64,000 nucleotides of DNA from Streptomyces sp. QL37 (GTDB lineage: Bacteria > Actinomycetota > Actinomycetes > Streptomycetales > Streptomycetaceae), in the NCBI RefSeq assembly GCF_002941025.1, contig NZ_PTJS01000001.1:8455765-8519764 (forward strand), in the 5' to 3' direction. The translations under genes were made by a program, and so were the position numbers. The notes under the pieces were generated by a model. The model made no database searches and was not told where the DNA came from. It saw nothing but the letters and a program-made list of their open reading frames with translations. Shown piece by piece: positions 1 to 7,327 of the stretch; within the stretch, counting starts at the first letter, position 1; each line of letters opens with the position of its first letter.

Positions 1-334
1 GTCTGCGGGACCTGCTGCGCCTACGCAAGGGCACGATGACACCCTTGGCGTCGTACAGCACACCGGTCAGGCCTCGAAACGTCGGGCTGTGGTCGTACCA
101 CTTGCTCCCTACCTCGAGCTCGACGTTCCGGTCGATCGCCGAGAGAAGGTCCCCGGGTATCAGCTTCTTCCGGCCCTCCTCCGCCGCCGCTTTCCGCGCG
201 CCGTCGATGATCTCCGTCAGCACTGTCCGAGTCACCGACGCAGCGGCCCACGCGGCAGGCCGAGAGATGTGCATCGGGGTCACGTCCCTGAACACCGCTC
301 TGACGAGAGGAGGTTTGAACGGCGAGACACTCAT
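1..334 (-). CDS. Small histone-fold-like protein, 3' end cut by window edge
   Basis: About 111 residues are visible, reading leftward from the ATG at 334; the stop lies outside the window. The predicted layout is a short first helix (LVRAVFRDV), a loop with TPMHISRP, a long Ala-rich central helix of about 27 residues (through LTEIIDGARKAAAEE), then KKLIPGDLLSAI and a basic tail. This helix-loop-long helix-loop-helix order, and the KLIPGDLLSAI segment in the place where H2A and archaeal histones carry a Lys/Arg-x-I-x-P-x-x-L segment, resemble a single histone fold. The following GVLYDAKGVIVPL also recalls the H2A docking segment. A DNA- or protein-binding role is inference. No clear ribosome binding site precedes the ATG; an internal ATG at 274 is a less complete alternative. 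It could be an unrelated helical protein. Confidence 0.6.
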   Translation of the reverse strand, partial: MSVSPFKPPLVRAVFRDVTPMHISRPAAWAAASVTRTVLTEIIDGARKAAAEEGRKKLIPGDLLSAIDRNVELEVGSKWYDHSPTFRGLTGVLYDAKGVIVPLRRRSRSRR

Positions 335-630
335 GACCGAGGCGGTCTCGGGACCACTGCGCTCAGGACGCACGGGCTGTGCGGTCATCGGAAGAAACGC
401 TCCCTGTGCCGGAGTTGTCAGAGCCCACACTTCACCACGCGGACCCGATTCTTCCCCCATCCTCCGTGGAAGCCGAAGGACTGCGCACCGGGCGTGAGGG
501 AGGACGACACCCGGTGGGCGGTCTGCGCGATGCACCGGGTCGGTGCCTGACCGCGCACTGCCGTGGCTCCCTGCCGGTGGACGTCCAGGAGGCCCGGACC
601 GGCAGGGGGAGCGTTCCGCAGGGGACGCGG

Positions 631-1170
631 TCATCGCCTTGGCAGGCGGTGCAGCACCACCTCGCCGAGCATCCCGTCCGCCACCGTGCAGGTCATGTAG
701 GTGCAGTATGGCTGTCGTCTGCGGTCCGTCGGCGACCCCGGGTTCAGCAGGCGCGGCCCGCCTGGCGCTTCGGTGTCCCAGGGGATGTGGCTGTGGCCGA
801 AGACCAGAACGTCCAGGTCGGGGTAGAGCGCGGCGCAACGTGCCTCCCGCCCGCGGGCCGCCCCCGTCTCGTGGACGACGCCGAACCGCAGGCCACCCAG
901 CCGGACGCGGGCGACCTCCGGCAACCGGGCCCGCAGGTCCGGGCCGTCGTTGTTCCCGTACACCCCGATCAGGCGTCGCGCGCGTCCTTCCAGCAGGTCC
1001 AGGGTGGCCTCGTCGACCCAGTCCCCGGCGTGGACCACGACGTCCGCCCGGTCCGTCTCGCGCAGCAGTTCATCGGGGAGCCGCCGGGCGCGCAGGGGCA
1101 CATGGGTGTCCGAGACGAGCAGCAGCCGCACAGGAAAGCGCTTCGGCGCACTGGCCGTGTTCTCGTTCAT
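631..1170 (-). CDS. Calcineurin-like (YfcE/MJ0936-type) metallophosphoesterase
   Basis: A 179-residue cytosolic phosphodiesterase of the YfcE/MJ0936 group, which hydrolyse phosphodiesters with two bound metal ions. The metal-binding signatures are in order: SDTHVP near residue 18, HAGDWVD near 43, GNNDGP near 67, VVHE near 97 and GHSHIPW near 121. The length is normal for the family. The ATG at 1170 is chosen because AAGGAG lies about 11 bases upstream; an in-frame extension upstream has no support. The next gene downstream is the histone-fold-like protein in the same orientation, but about 300 bases away, so an operon is not implied. Physiological substrate unknown. Confidence 0.9.
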   Translation of the reverse strand: MNENTASAPKRFPVRLLLVSDTHVPLRARRLPDELLRETDRADVVVHAGDWVDEATLDLLEGRARRLIGVYGNNDGPDLRARLPEVARVRLGGLRFGVVHETGAARGREARCAALYPDLDVLVFGHSHIPWDTEAPGGPRLLNPGSPTDRRRQPYCTYMTCTVADGMLGEVVLHRLPRR

Positions 1171-1305
1171 CCGCCTGCCCTTTCTCCTTGGGTTCGCCCG
1201 GTCTACCGCCCGTAGGCGTCCTTGCGCGGGAGGGACCGCATCCCGGCGTGGCGGCCGGGGGCAAGGGCAGCTCCTGGCAGGGGGCCGGCGGGCACCGAGG
1301 GGCGG

Positions 1306-1455
1306 GGGGACGAGGTCCTGGGCTGGTCCGACACCGGCTCCTACGCCCAGTACGCCCTGGCGCCCGCGGCCGTTCCCGCTCCCAAAGCCGCCCAGGCGCA
1401 GCAGGCCAGCGATGCCGGCCACAACCGCGGCAAAATCGTCCTCACCGTCAACTGA
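1306..1455 (+). pseudogene. Remnant of a zinc-type alcohol dehydrogenase/quinone oxidoreductase
   Basis: One frame reads a GDEVLGWSDTGSYAQYALA-like stretch and then jumps to SDAGHNRGKIVLTVN before a stop. The first piece matches the substrate-channel part of the N-terminal half of NADP-dependent quinone oxidoreductases, and the second matches the extreme C-terminal segment (compare HGKIVLDVV at the end of the intact paralogue at 43469-44377). The nucleotide-binding middle, some 200 residues, is missing. This is an internally deleted relic, not a functional enzyme. Confidence 0.7.
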
Positions 1456-1636
1456 CCGATCATCCCCACTCTCGCGATCAGGGAGCAGTACCGTCCGGCA
1501 CGACCCCAGCGGAGCTGCCCGGAGGAACGCGCCGGACGCATGATCGCGAGGGGCACCCCCAGGACCGTACTGCTGTGATCCGACCGCCGAGCCGGGACCC
1601 GGGTACCGGCTCAACTTCCGTGATGTTTCCCAGCGG

Positions 1637-1935
1637 TCAGCGCGTCAGCGCGGCTGCGAGTTGCGCGGCCGGGTCGCCGGCGGCTCGATGCCGTGACTGC
1701 CCGGGCGGCCAGGTGGAGATGCCGTCGTCCGGCCACCGCGGAACCACGTGGAGTGCAGGTGGCGCACGGACTGCTCCGACCCCGGGCCACTTGCGTTGAG
1801 GACGTTCACGCCGGTCGCGTTCAGTGCGGAGCGCATGGCCCCCGTCAGTCGCTTGACCAGCTCGACCGTCTAGGACAGCACCTCGGCGGGCGTGTCGAAG
1901 ACGTCGGCGTAGTGGCTGGTCGGCACCACGACTCC
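1637..1935 (-). pseudogene. Broken HIT-family (histidine triad) hydrolase
   Basis: Reading leftward from about 1935, one frame gives VVPTSHYADVFDTPAEVLS, an in-frame TAG, then VELVKRLTGAM, NVLNASGPGSEQSVRHLH. At that point a one-base loss (CACTCCACG where CACTTCCACG is expected) destroys the histidine triad; restoring the base yields HLHFHVVPRW and a normal C-terminus ending at 1637. HIT proteins are nucleotidyl hydrolases/transferases with an HxHxHxx active site. The N-terminal third is absent as well, so there are three independent lesions and the gene is dead. Confidence 0.8.
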
Positions 1936-2073
1936 CATGCGTACGCCAACGGGTGGGTCAAGGCGTTCAAGGCCCAGTCAGTCCGGTCGGGAAACGTACG
2001 TGCCTTTTGGGGCGATAGGCCGTTAGGGGTGTCGCGGAGGGCGCACTCGGCGTCCCGGCCGGAAGGATGCCTG

Positions 2074-2388
2074 ATGTCCACGAAGCGCGTTGCCAGCCGT
2101 CTGCTGGTGCTGACAGCCACGGCGGCCACCGGTACGGGCGCGTTGAGCCTTCCGGCCGTCGCGAGCACGAACATTCTGGCGGCCGGCAACGCCGCCTGGG
2201 ACACCACGATGATCAATCTGGAGCGTGAGGTCACGGCGGTCGGCGTGACGACGTACGGCAGCGGGGTGGGCAGTGGTCTGGTCCAGGTGCCGGTGAGCAG
2301 CCCTCAGAACCGCGGTGGTGGGGGCAGCCTGCTCTTCTCGGACCGTGGGCTGAAGACCGAGGTCACCGCGGTGGTCTGGGATCGATGA
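2074..2388 (+). CDS. Small exported protein ending in the start of an S74 domain
   Basis: 104 residues beginning with a signal peptide (basic STKRVASRLL, hydrophobic LTATAATGTGALSLP, then AVAS). The mature part is Gly/Ser/Val rich and ends with LLFSDRGLKTEV followed by VVWDR. A Ser-Asp-Arg-x-Leu-Lys segment is the usual opening of the S74 intramolecular chaperone domain of tail spikes and related proteins, whose remainder is encoded by the next gene. The stop overlaps the next start as ATGA, so the two genes are translationally coupled. A GGAAGG run lies just upstream of the ATG. The split may be natural or may reflect an old frameshift. Confidence 0.7.
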   Translation: MSTKRVASRLLVLTATAATGTGALSLPAVASTNILAAGNAAWDTTMINLEREVTAVGVTTYGSGVGSGLVQVPVSSPQNRGGGGSLLFSDRGLKTEVTAVVWDR

Positions 2389-2837
2389 GCTACCGACGCT
2401 GGAAGGACTCCTTGGCCGGTGCGCTGATGCCGGCCTTGGCCGGGATGCGTCGGAGACAGGATGTTTCCGCGGCCGGTCTGGCTTCCGACGCAGTGTCGGG
2501 TGCGGTGCGCGGTAGCGATCCGGTCAACGGTTACCGGGTGCTGGAGCAGGTGGTGCAGCTGCCGGTCAGCACGTGGCGCTACCACTGGGACCCACCGCAC
2601 GTACGCCACCTGGGCCCCATGGCGCAGGACTGGTGGAAAGCGTTCGGGATCGGCGAGAACGACCGGACGATCTGCTGCACCGATGCCAACGGAGTCGCCA
2701 TCGTCGCCATCCAGGCGCTGCACCGGGAATTGACCGAACTGCGCGACGAAGTCGCGGCCCTGCGAGCCGAGGGTTCACGACAAGGACAGCCCGACCACAC
2801 GGAATTCGAGAAAGCCTCGGAGCCCAAGAGCTCCTGA
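2385..2837 (+). CDS. Tail-fibre type protein with S74 (endosialidase chaperone) domain
   Basis: 150 residues. Residues about 50-125 carry the core of a peptidase S74/intramolecular chaperone domain: VLEQVVQLPVSTWRY, VRHLGPMAQDWWKAFGIG, NDRT and GVAIVAIQAL, followed by a C-terminal coiled coil (LHRELTELRDEVAALRAE) of the kind that trimerises these domains. In phage fibres the domain folds and releases itself; in Streptomyces similar proteins occur without other phage genes, as here. The catalytic Ser-Asp dyad region would fall at the end of the upstream coupled gene (SDRGLK). The first 45 residues are not recognised. No secretion signal of its own. Confidence 0.8.
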   Translation: MSYRRWKDSLAGALMPALAGMRRRQDVSAAGLASDAVSGAVRGSDPVNGYRVLEQVVQLPVSTWRYHWDPPHVRHLGPMAQDWWKAFGIGENDRTICCTDANGVAIVAIQALHRELTELRDEVAALRAEGSRQGQPDHTEFEKASEPKSS

Positions 2838-2961
2838 CGAGATGCCTACAGGCGGCAGTGGCAGTCGAGCAGCAGTCGCCTGACGAGCCGTGAGGGTGCG
2901 CCGAGGACCGAGCGAATGAAGCCGTTCGGAGTGGGGTGTTGTCGCCGGGTCTCCGGCCCCG

Positions 2962-3432
2962 TCACTCGGGTGACGTCTTCTGGACGGCGGTGTCGTCGGG
3001 GTCCAGATGCCGTCCGTCCGAAGACAGCACTTCCAGTGCTCGGAGGCGATGCCCATGCCGGCGGTCGACCAGCTGTGAGTGCGGTTCGCCGGGGGCGAAG
3101 AAGTTCTGTTCGCCCCACTGACGCAGCGCCACGATGACGGGGAAGAGCGCCTGGCCCTTCGGGGTCAGTACGTACTCGCGGTAGGCGCTGCCGTCCGAGG
3201 CGGGGACGGACTCGAGGACGCCGCCGGCGACCAGGGTGCGCAGGCGCGCGGTGAGGATGTTCTTGGCCACGCCGAGGCTGCGCTGGAACTCCCCGAAGCG
3301 TCGGCTTCCGTCGAAGGCGTCCCGCACGATCAGCAGGGACCACCAGTCACCGATCGCGTCCACCGACCGAGCAACGGGGCATTCACTGTCGTCGAATCGC
3401 GTCCTGGTCACCATGGCGTCCCTCACTTTCAC
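2962..3432 (-). CDS. HxlR-family winged-helix regulator
   Basis: 156 residues with the full HxlR domain at about 15-110: CPVARSVDAIGDWWSLLIVRD, FGEFQRSLGVAKNILTARL, LTPKGQAL and WGEQ. The conserved Cys-Pro near the N-terminus is present and could act as a thiol sensor, as in HypR/QorR-type members. A start at 3414 (MVTRTRF) is an alternative. It is divergent from the MFS gene at 3507; inverted and direct GCTACC/GTTACC repeats fill the gap, so it probably represses that exporter. The C-terminal 45 residues are a polar extension not needed for the fold. Confidence 0.9.
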   Translation of the reverse strand: MKVRDAMVTRTRFDDSECPVARSVDAIGDWWSLLIVRDAFDGSRRFGEFQRSLGVAKNILTARLRTLVAGGVLESVPASDGSAYREYVLTPKGQALFPVIVALRQWGEQNFFAPGEPHSQLVDRRHGHRLRALEVLSSDGRHLDPDDTAVQKTSPE

Positions 3433-3436
3433 GATG

Positions 3437-3479
3437 GTTGCAACATGCTACCAAAAAAGTTACCTTCGCCATCGGTAGC
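3437..3479. promoter_or_regulatory. Candidate HxlR operator between regulator and MFS gene
   Basis: The 74-base gap between the two divergent genes holds GCTACC at 3447-3452, a near-direct repeat GTTACC at 3459-3464 and the inverted copy GGTAGC at 3474-3479, separated by an A-rich spacer. HxlR proteins commonly bind such dyads in divergent promoters. Function is inferred from position only. Confidence 0.55.
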
Positions 3480-3506
3480 AAGATGAAACTGGATGGGGGA
3501 GTGCTG

Positions 3507-4754
3507 ATGCCCGGCAACGGTGAGGCTCCGACACGGCGGACCGAGGCCCCGAGCGGAGAACGCTCCGCGTTCGTCCTGTCCCGTGGCGTCGTCATCCTGT
3601 TCGCCGTCGCCTGCGGTGCTGCGGTGGCCAACGTCTACTTCTCCCAGCCGCTCCTGGTGACCATGGGGCACGACCTCGCGATGAGCCCGGCACTTGTCGG
3701 CAGTGTGGTCACCCTCACGCATGTCGGATACGGGCTGGGGCTCTTCTTCCTCGTGCCACTGGGCGACGTGGCTGACCGCAGACGACTCGTCGTGGCCCAG
3801 TTGCTGCTACTGGTGGTCGCGCTGATCGTGGTCGCCACTGCCCACACGTCGACGATCCTGCTCGCGGGCATGGCCGCGACGGGGCTTCTCGCGGTCGTCA
3901 CGCAGACTCTGGTGGCCTTCGCCGCGTCACTGGCCCCTCCCGCCCGGCGCGGACGGGTCGTCGGTCTGGTGACCGGCGGCGTGGTCGTCGGAATCCTGCT
4001 CGCCCGCACCGCATCCGGCATCATGGCCGATCTCGCGGGCTGGCGCTCCGTCTATCTCGCCTCGGCGTCGCTCACCGCGCTGCTCGCCCTGGTCCTGTAC
4101 CGGGCGTTGCCGCGCCCCGGAGACGTACCGCTGACAACCCTGCGCTACCGACAACTCCTGCGCTCCACCATCACCCTGTTCGCACGGGAACCGCTGCTGC
4201 GGCTACGTGCACTGTTCGGTCTGCTGATCTTCGCCACCTTCAGCACCCTGTGGAGCAGCGTCGCGCTGCCGCTCAGTGAAGCTCCGTACTTCCTGCCTCA
4301 CAGCGCGATCGGGGCACTGGGGCTGATCGGTGTCTCCGGGGCCCTTGCCGCAACGGTGGCGGGCCGCCTGAATGACCGTGGACTCTCCCGGCGGACCACC
4401 GGCATCGCCCTGGCACTCCTGGCCGCCTCGTGGCTCCCCTTGGCCTTCACCCGCAGCTCGCTCTGGGCCCTGGTCGTCGGGGTGATACTCCTCGACCTCG
4501 CCGTGCAGGCGGTCCATGTCACCAACCAGACCCTGATCTACGCCCTGCACCCGGACGCGGGCAGTCGGCTGATCGGCGGATACATGGTCTTCTACGCGAT
4601 CGGCAGCGCCACCGGAGCCATCGCCGCGACCTCCCTCTACGCGGCGGCCGGCTGGGGCGCCGTATGCGCACTGGGGGCCGCCTTCAGCTGCCTCGGGCTC
4701 CTGTTGTGGGCGCTCACTCGACACACCATCGTGGACCCCGCTGCGAAGTCGTGA
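3507..4754 (+). CDS. 12-TM major facilitator exporter (DHA1-like)
   Basis: 415 residues, about 12 hydrophobic segments. The signature loops of MFS drug exporters are visible: N-terminal ANVYFSQPLLVTMG, loop 2-3 PLGDVADRRRLVVAQ, and the second-half loop GRLNDRGLSRR. The start at 3507 is preferred because GGGGGAG sits five bases upstream; an upstream in-frame ATG at 3438 would overlap the operator. Its regulator is probably the divergent HxlR protein. Substrate unknown; related proteins export small drugs or sugars. Confidence 0.88.
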   Translation: MPGNGEAPTRRTEAPSGERSAFVLSRGVVILFAVACGAAVANVYFSQPLLVTMGHDLAMSPALVGSVVTLTHVGYGLGLFFLVPLGDVADRRRLVVAQLLLLVVALIVVATAHTSTILLAGMAATGLLAVVTQTLVAFAASLAPPARRGRVVGLVTGGVVVGILLARTASGIMADLAGWRSVYLASASLTALLALVLYRALPRPGDVPLTTLRYRQLLRSTITLFAREPLLRLRALFGLLIFATFSTLWSSVALPLSEAPYFLPHSAIGALGLIGVSGALAATVAGRLNDRGLSRRTTGIALALLAASWLPLAFTRSSLWALVVGVILLDLAVQAVHVTNQTLIYALHPDAGSRLIGGYMVFYAIGSATGAIAATSLYAAAGWGAVCALGAAFSCLGLLLWALTRHTIVDPAAKS

Positions 4755-4853
4755 CCCGATACCTCTCGTCGTACTGCCGATTCGGGCAGCGCGGTCACGG
4801 AATCCCGCGTCCACCGAAGAGATCCCACCGCCGCAGTCACCGGTCCCCGTCGC

Positions 4854-6071
4854 TCATTCGCCTCCCGCCGCCACACCGGGAGGCTTCGGGCCGGCCGAGG
4901 TTCCCGGATCTGCGGAGACGCAGCCGGAATCCGGCACCAGGCCCACGCACCCTGGGCTGTCGACGGCGGCGTCCCGAGGACGGAGACGGACGCCGTTCGT
5001 GCGCAGCACCTCACGGACGCCGAGGATCAGCGGGAAGATCTCGTGATTGCGGTCCTCGCCCTGCTCGTCCCACGCCCGCTGCTCCGCCTCGACGGCCATA
5101 CGGTCCTCGGCGAAGACACGTTCGGTGAACCGTCGGATGAACGGCCATGCCACGTGGAGCGCGGCGGGAATCCTGGGCTTCTCGATCATGAGCAAGCCAT
5201 AGGCATGACACGTGCGCTGCTCGGCGTCCTCGGGCACGTACACGGCCCAGAGACGGAATGCCGGGTGGTCCGCGTTCTCCGGGACCAGGTCAAGCGTCTG
5301 GTACGGGTATGCCGTGCGGATGGTCATGACATCGCTGGAGGCCCGGCCGCCGACACCCTCGCCGGCCAGGAGGCCTGCGCTCCGGTTGCGCTTACCGCCG
5401 GTGTGCGTGAACAGGTACCGGGCCTCCACCGTCTGCGGGCCGGTCTCGTATCCCAGCAACTGAGGATGGAGTCTGCCGACAACACCCCGGTGGAGGAACT
5501 GGTGGTTCATGTCGAGCAGGTTCTCGTGCATGAACGAGTAGTGGCAGCGCACGGTCCGGGAATAGGTCATGGTCTTGTACTTCGCCGAGTGGAAGGCCGG
5601 CACCTCGGGCAAGGAGGTGACCGACGCTGCTTCCGGGTCACCCGGGAAGACGAACACCAGGCCGTACGCCTCGCGCACGGGGTAGCCGCGCACTCCGCGT
5701 GGCGGCCGGCCATCGCCCTTGGCAAGGTACGGGATCTGCGAGATGCGGCCGTCTCCGCGATACGCCCACGCGTGATAACAGCAGCGGAGCGTCTCGCCCT
5801 CCACGACACCCATGCTCAGCGGCACCTGCCTGTGGGCACACCGGTCCTCCAGCGCATGGACGGCACCGCTGGCCCCGCGGTAGAGCGCGATGCGCTCCCC
5901 GGCGAAGGCGGTGGCGACCACCCGCGTGGGTCGCACGCTCCTGGACCGTGCGACCGGGTACCAGAAATTCGGGTTCACCCCCACGCGCCGCAGGTCGGAC
6001 AGGCCGGACAGCGCATCGCGGCGTGCGGAGGGCCGACCGCGCGGGGCCTCGACAGAACCGGTCTCGGTCAT
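4854..6071 (-). CDS. Rieske [2Fe-2S] non-haem iron oxygenase
   Basis: 405 residues. The Rieske cluster site is complete: Cys78-x-His80, 16 residues, Cys97-x-x-His100 (RCCYHAW). The C-terminal catalytic domain has the mononuclear iron site in NLLDMNHQFLH. The size and NPNFWYPVARS opening suit the aromatic-ring/PaO/vanillate-demethylase-like oxygenases that take electrons from a separate reductase; no reductase or ferredoxin gene is nearby. GAGGGAGAGG immediately precedes the ATG at 6071; the open frame extends further upstream without a start signal. An iron-box-like sequence lies about 360 bases upstream, nearer to the divergent gene. Substrate unknown. Confidence 0.9.
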   Translation of the reverse strand: MTETGSVEAPRGRPSARRDALSGLSDLRRVGVNPNFWYPVARSRSVRPTRVVATAFAGERIALYRGASGAVHALEDRCAHRQVPLSMGVVEGETLRCCYHAWAYRGDGRISQIPYLAKGDGRPPRGVRGYPVREAYGLVFVFPGDPEAASVTSLPEVPAFHSAKYKTMTYSRTVRCHYSFMHENLLDMNHQFLHRGVVGRLHPQLLGYETGPQTVEARYLFTHTGGKRNRSAGLLAGEGVGGRASSDVMTIRTAYPYQTLDLVPENADHPAFRLWAVYVPEDAEQRTCHAYGLLMIEKPRIPAALHVAWPFIRRFTERVFAEDRMAVEAEQRAWDEQGEDRNHEIFPLILGVREVLRTNGVRLRPRDAAVDSPGCVGLVPDSGCVSADPGTSAGPKPPGVAAGGE

Positions 6072-6431
6072 ACCTCTCCCTCGTACGCGAGCAGCACTCG
6101 CCATACTGGCCGGTGCCGGCCGTTCACACCTCTCCAGCACGCCCGGACGGGTACCGACGGCAACGACTTCCGTGCGGCCGTTCCGGCTTTCCCGGCGGCC
6201 GTCGAACGGCTGTGCCGAGCCGGGACAACTCGTCCAGCGGCCGTCCGGGCATCTCGCCCCCGCGGGCACCGCCTCGGACGAGGCCGGGTCCGGGGTCAAC
6301 CGGGCAGTGAGCGTGAGGCCTGTCCCGTGCCGAGGCCGGGCGCCACGTCCGGTCTGCCCTGCGGCACGCAGGGCAGACGCCGGCGATGGGCACAGGTGCC
6401 CCTCCGAGGCACAGCATTTCCCGTGTGCACG

Positions 6432-6450
6432 TTCGGTTAGGCTGACCTTG
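6432..6450. promoter_or_regulatory. Iron-box-like site (DmdR1/IdeR type)
   Basis: TTCGGTTAGGCTGACCTTG matches 15 of 19 positions of the actinobacterial iron box TTAGGTTAGGCTAACCTAA, including the central GGTTAGGCT and ACCT. It sits in the divergent region between the Rieske oxygenase and the VTT protein, seven bases before a small reading frame that leads into the latter, so it most likely controls the rightward transcript. Confidence 0.6.
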
Positions 6451-6456
6451 CCTGGC

Positions 6457-6654
6457 ATGAGGTCTGGGGCTGCAAGTTCGGAGTCCGGTGCCACGGTGGA
6501 GAACCTGGCGGACGAAACAGGTAAAGGCAGGGCGCAGGTGAGAAGCAGTATCGGGGCACGTGAGCGCCGCGTACCCGGCGGGGGGAGAGCGCCCGCGCGG
6601 GTGACGAGGAACGCCGGTCCCCGCCCAGCGCCCGGGACGAGGCACCGTGGATGA
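6457..6654 (+). CDS. Possible 65-residue leader peptide coupled to VTT gene
   Basis: An uninterrupted frame from the ATG at 6457 to a TGA at 6652-6654 that overlaps the GTG start of the next gene by eight bases, directly after the iron-box-like site. The product is Arg/Gly/Ala rich and matches no family I know. The tight overlap suggests translational coupling, but composition is compatible with a chance frame in GC-rich DNA and no clear ribosome binding site precedes it. Confidence 0.3.
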   Translation: MRSGAASSESGATVENLADETGKGRAQVRSSIGARERRVPGGGRAPARVTRNAGPRPAPGTRHRG

Positions 6655-7132
6655 GATCGCGCTCACAGCCGGGACCCTGTACGTGATCGTACTGCTCCGC
6701 GCCGGTGGGACGTTCGCCGTCGGATGGCTCGCCGGCGCCGGTACCCGGCGCAGCAGGTTCGCCAGGAGAATCTCTTCGGAGAAGTTCCGGCGCGCCGAGC
6801 GGGCGATCCAGCGGTGGGGCGCGCCGGTAGTGGCCGCCTCCTTCCTGACTGTCGGTTTTCAGACCGCCGCCAACTTCCTCGCGGGCAGCATGCGCATGCC
6901 CCTGCCGCGCTACCTCCCTGCCCTGCTCCTGGGCGGAGCCGCCTGGGCGCTCATCTACGCGACTGCGGGGCTCGGCGTGCTCGCATTGCTGGGAAGGCTC
7001 TTTGCCGAGCGGACGGCCCTCGGGGTGTCCGCCGTGGCCGTCGCCCTCCTCGCGGGGTGCGGAGTGGTGATGTACCGCAGAAGAAGGGCGGCCCCGTCCT
7101 CCGGCCGGACCGTGGCCGACAACGAAGCGTGA
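6647..7132 (+). CDS. VTT/DedA-like membrane protein
   Basis: 161 residues with four to five hydrophobic segments and a cytoplasmic basic loop (RRSRFARRISSEKFRRAERAI). The WGAPVVAASFLTVGFQTAANFLAG segment resembles the re-entrant VTT/SNARE-associated core of DedA-type flippases (compare the family's PG-x-R-x(3)-P loop, which is degenerate here). GTG start at 6647. It is downstream of the iron-box-like site. The family moves undecaprenyl-phosphate or phospholipid across the membrane; the specific role here is unknown. Confidence 0.7.
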   Translation: MDEIALTAGTLYVIVLLRAGGTFAVGWLAGAGTRRSRFARRISSEKFRRAERAIQRWGAPVVAASFLTVGFQTAANFLAGSMRMPLPRYLPALLLGGAAWALIYATAGLGVLALLGRLFAERTALGVSAVAVALLAGCGVVMYRRRRAAPSSGRTVADNEA

Positions 7133-7327
7133 ACCAGGCCATCAAGCCGGATTCCGCAGGGGGCGAGAACCACGCTCGACACCGCTCTCCGCGGACCGGA
7201 ACCATAGCGCGAGGTCTCCCTGCACCGGCAGAAGCGGACCGGGCTTCTGACCGCCGGACGTTGGACTGCCGGGGGTCGCGCCGACGGCTGACGCCATCGC
7301 GCGGCGCGTGCGCGGGTTTCTGCCGGA

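Noticed and set aside
1465..1575. Imperfect inverted repeat GCAGTACCGTCC/GGACCGTACTGC as insertion ends
   Set aside because: One mismatch, 60 bases apart, no transposase between; insufficient.
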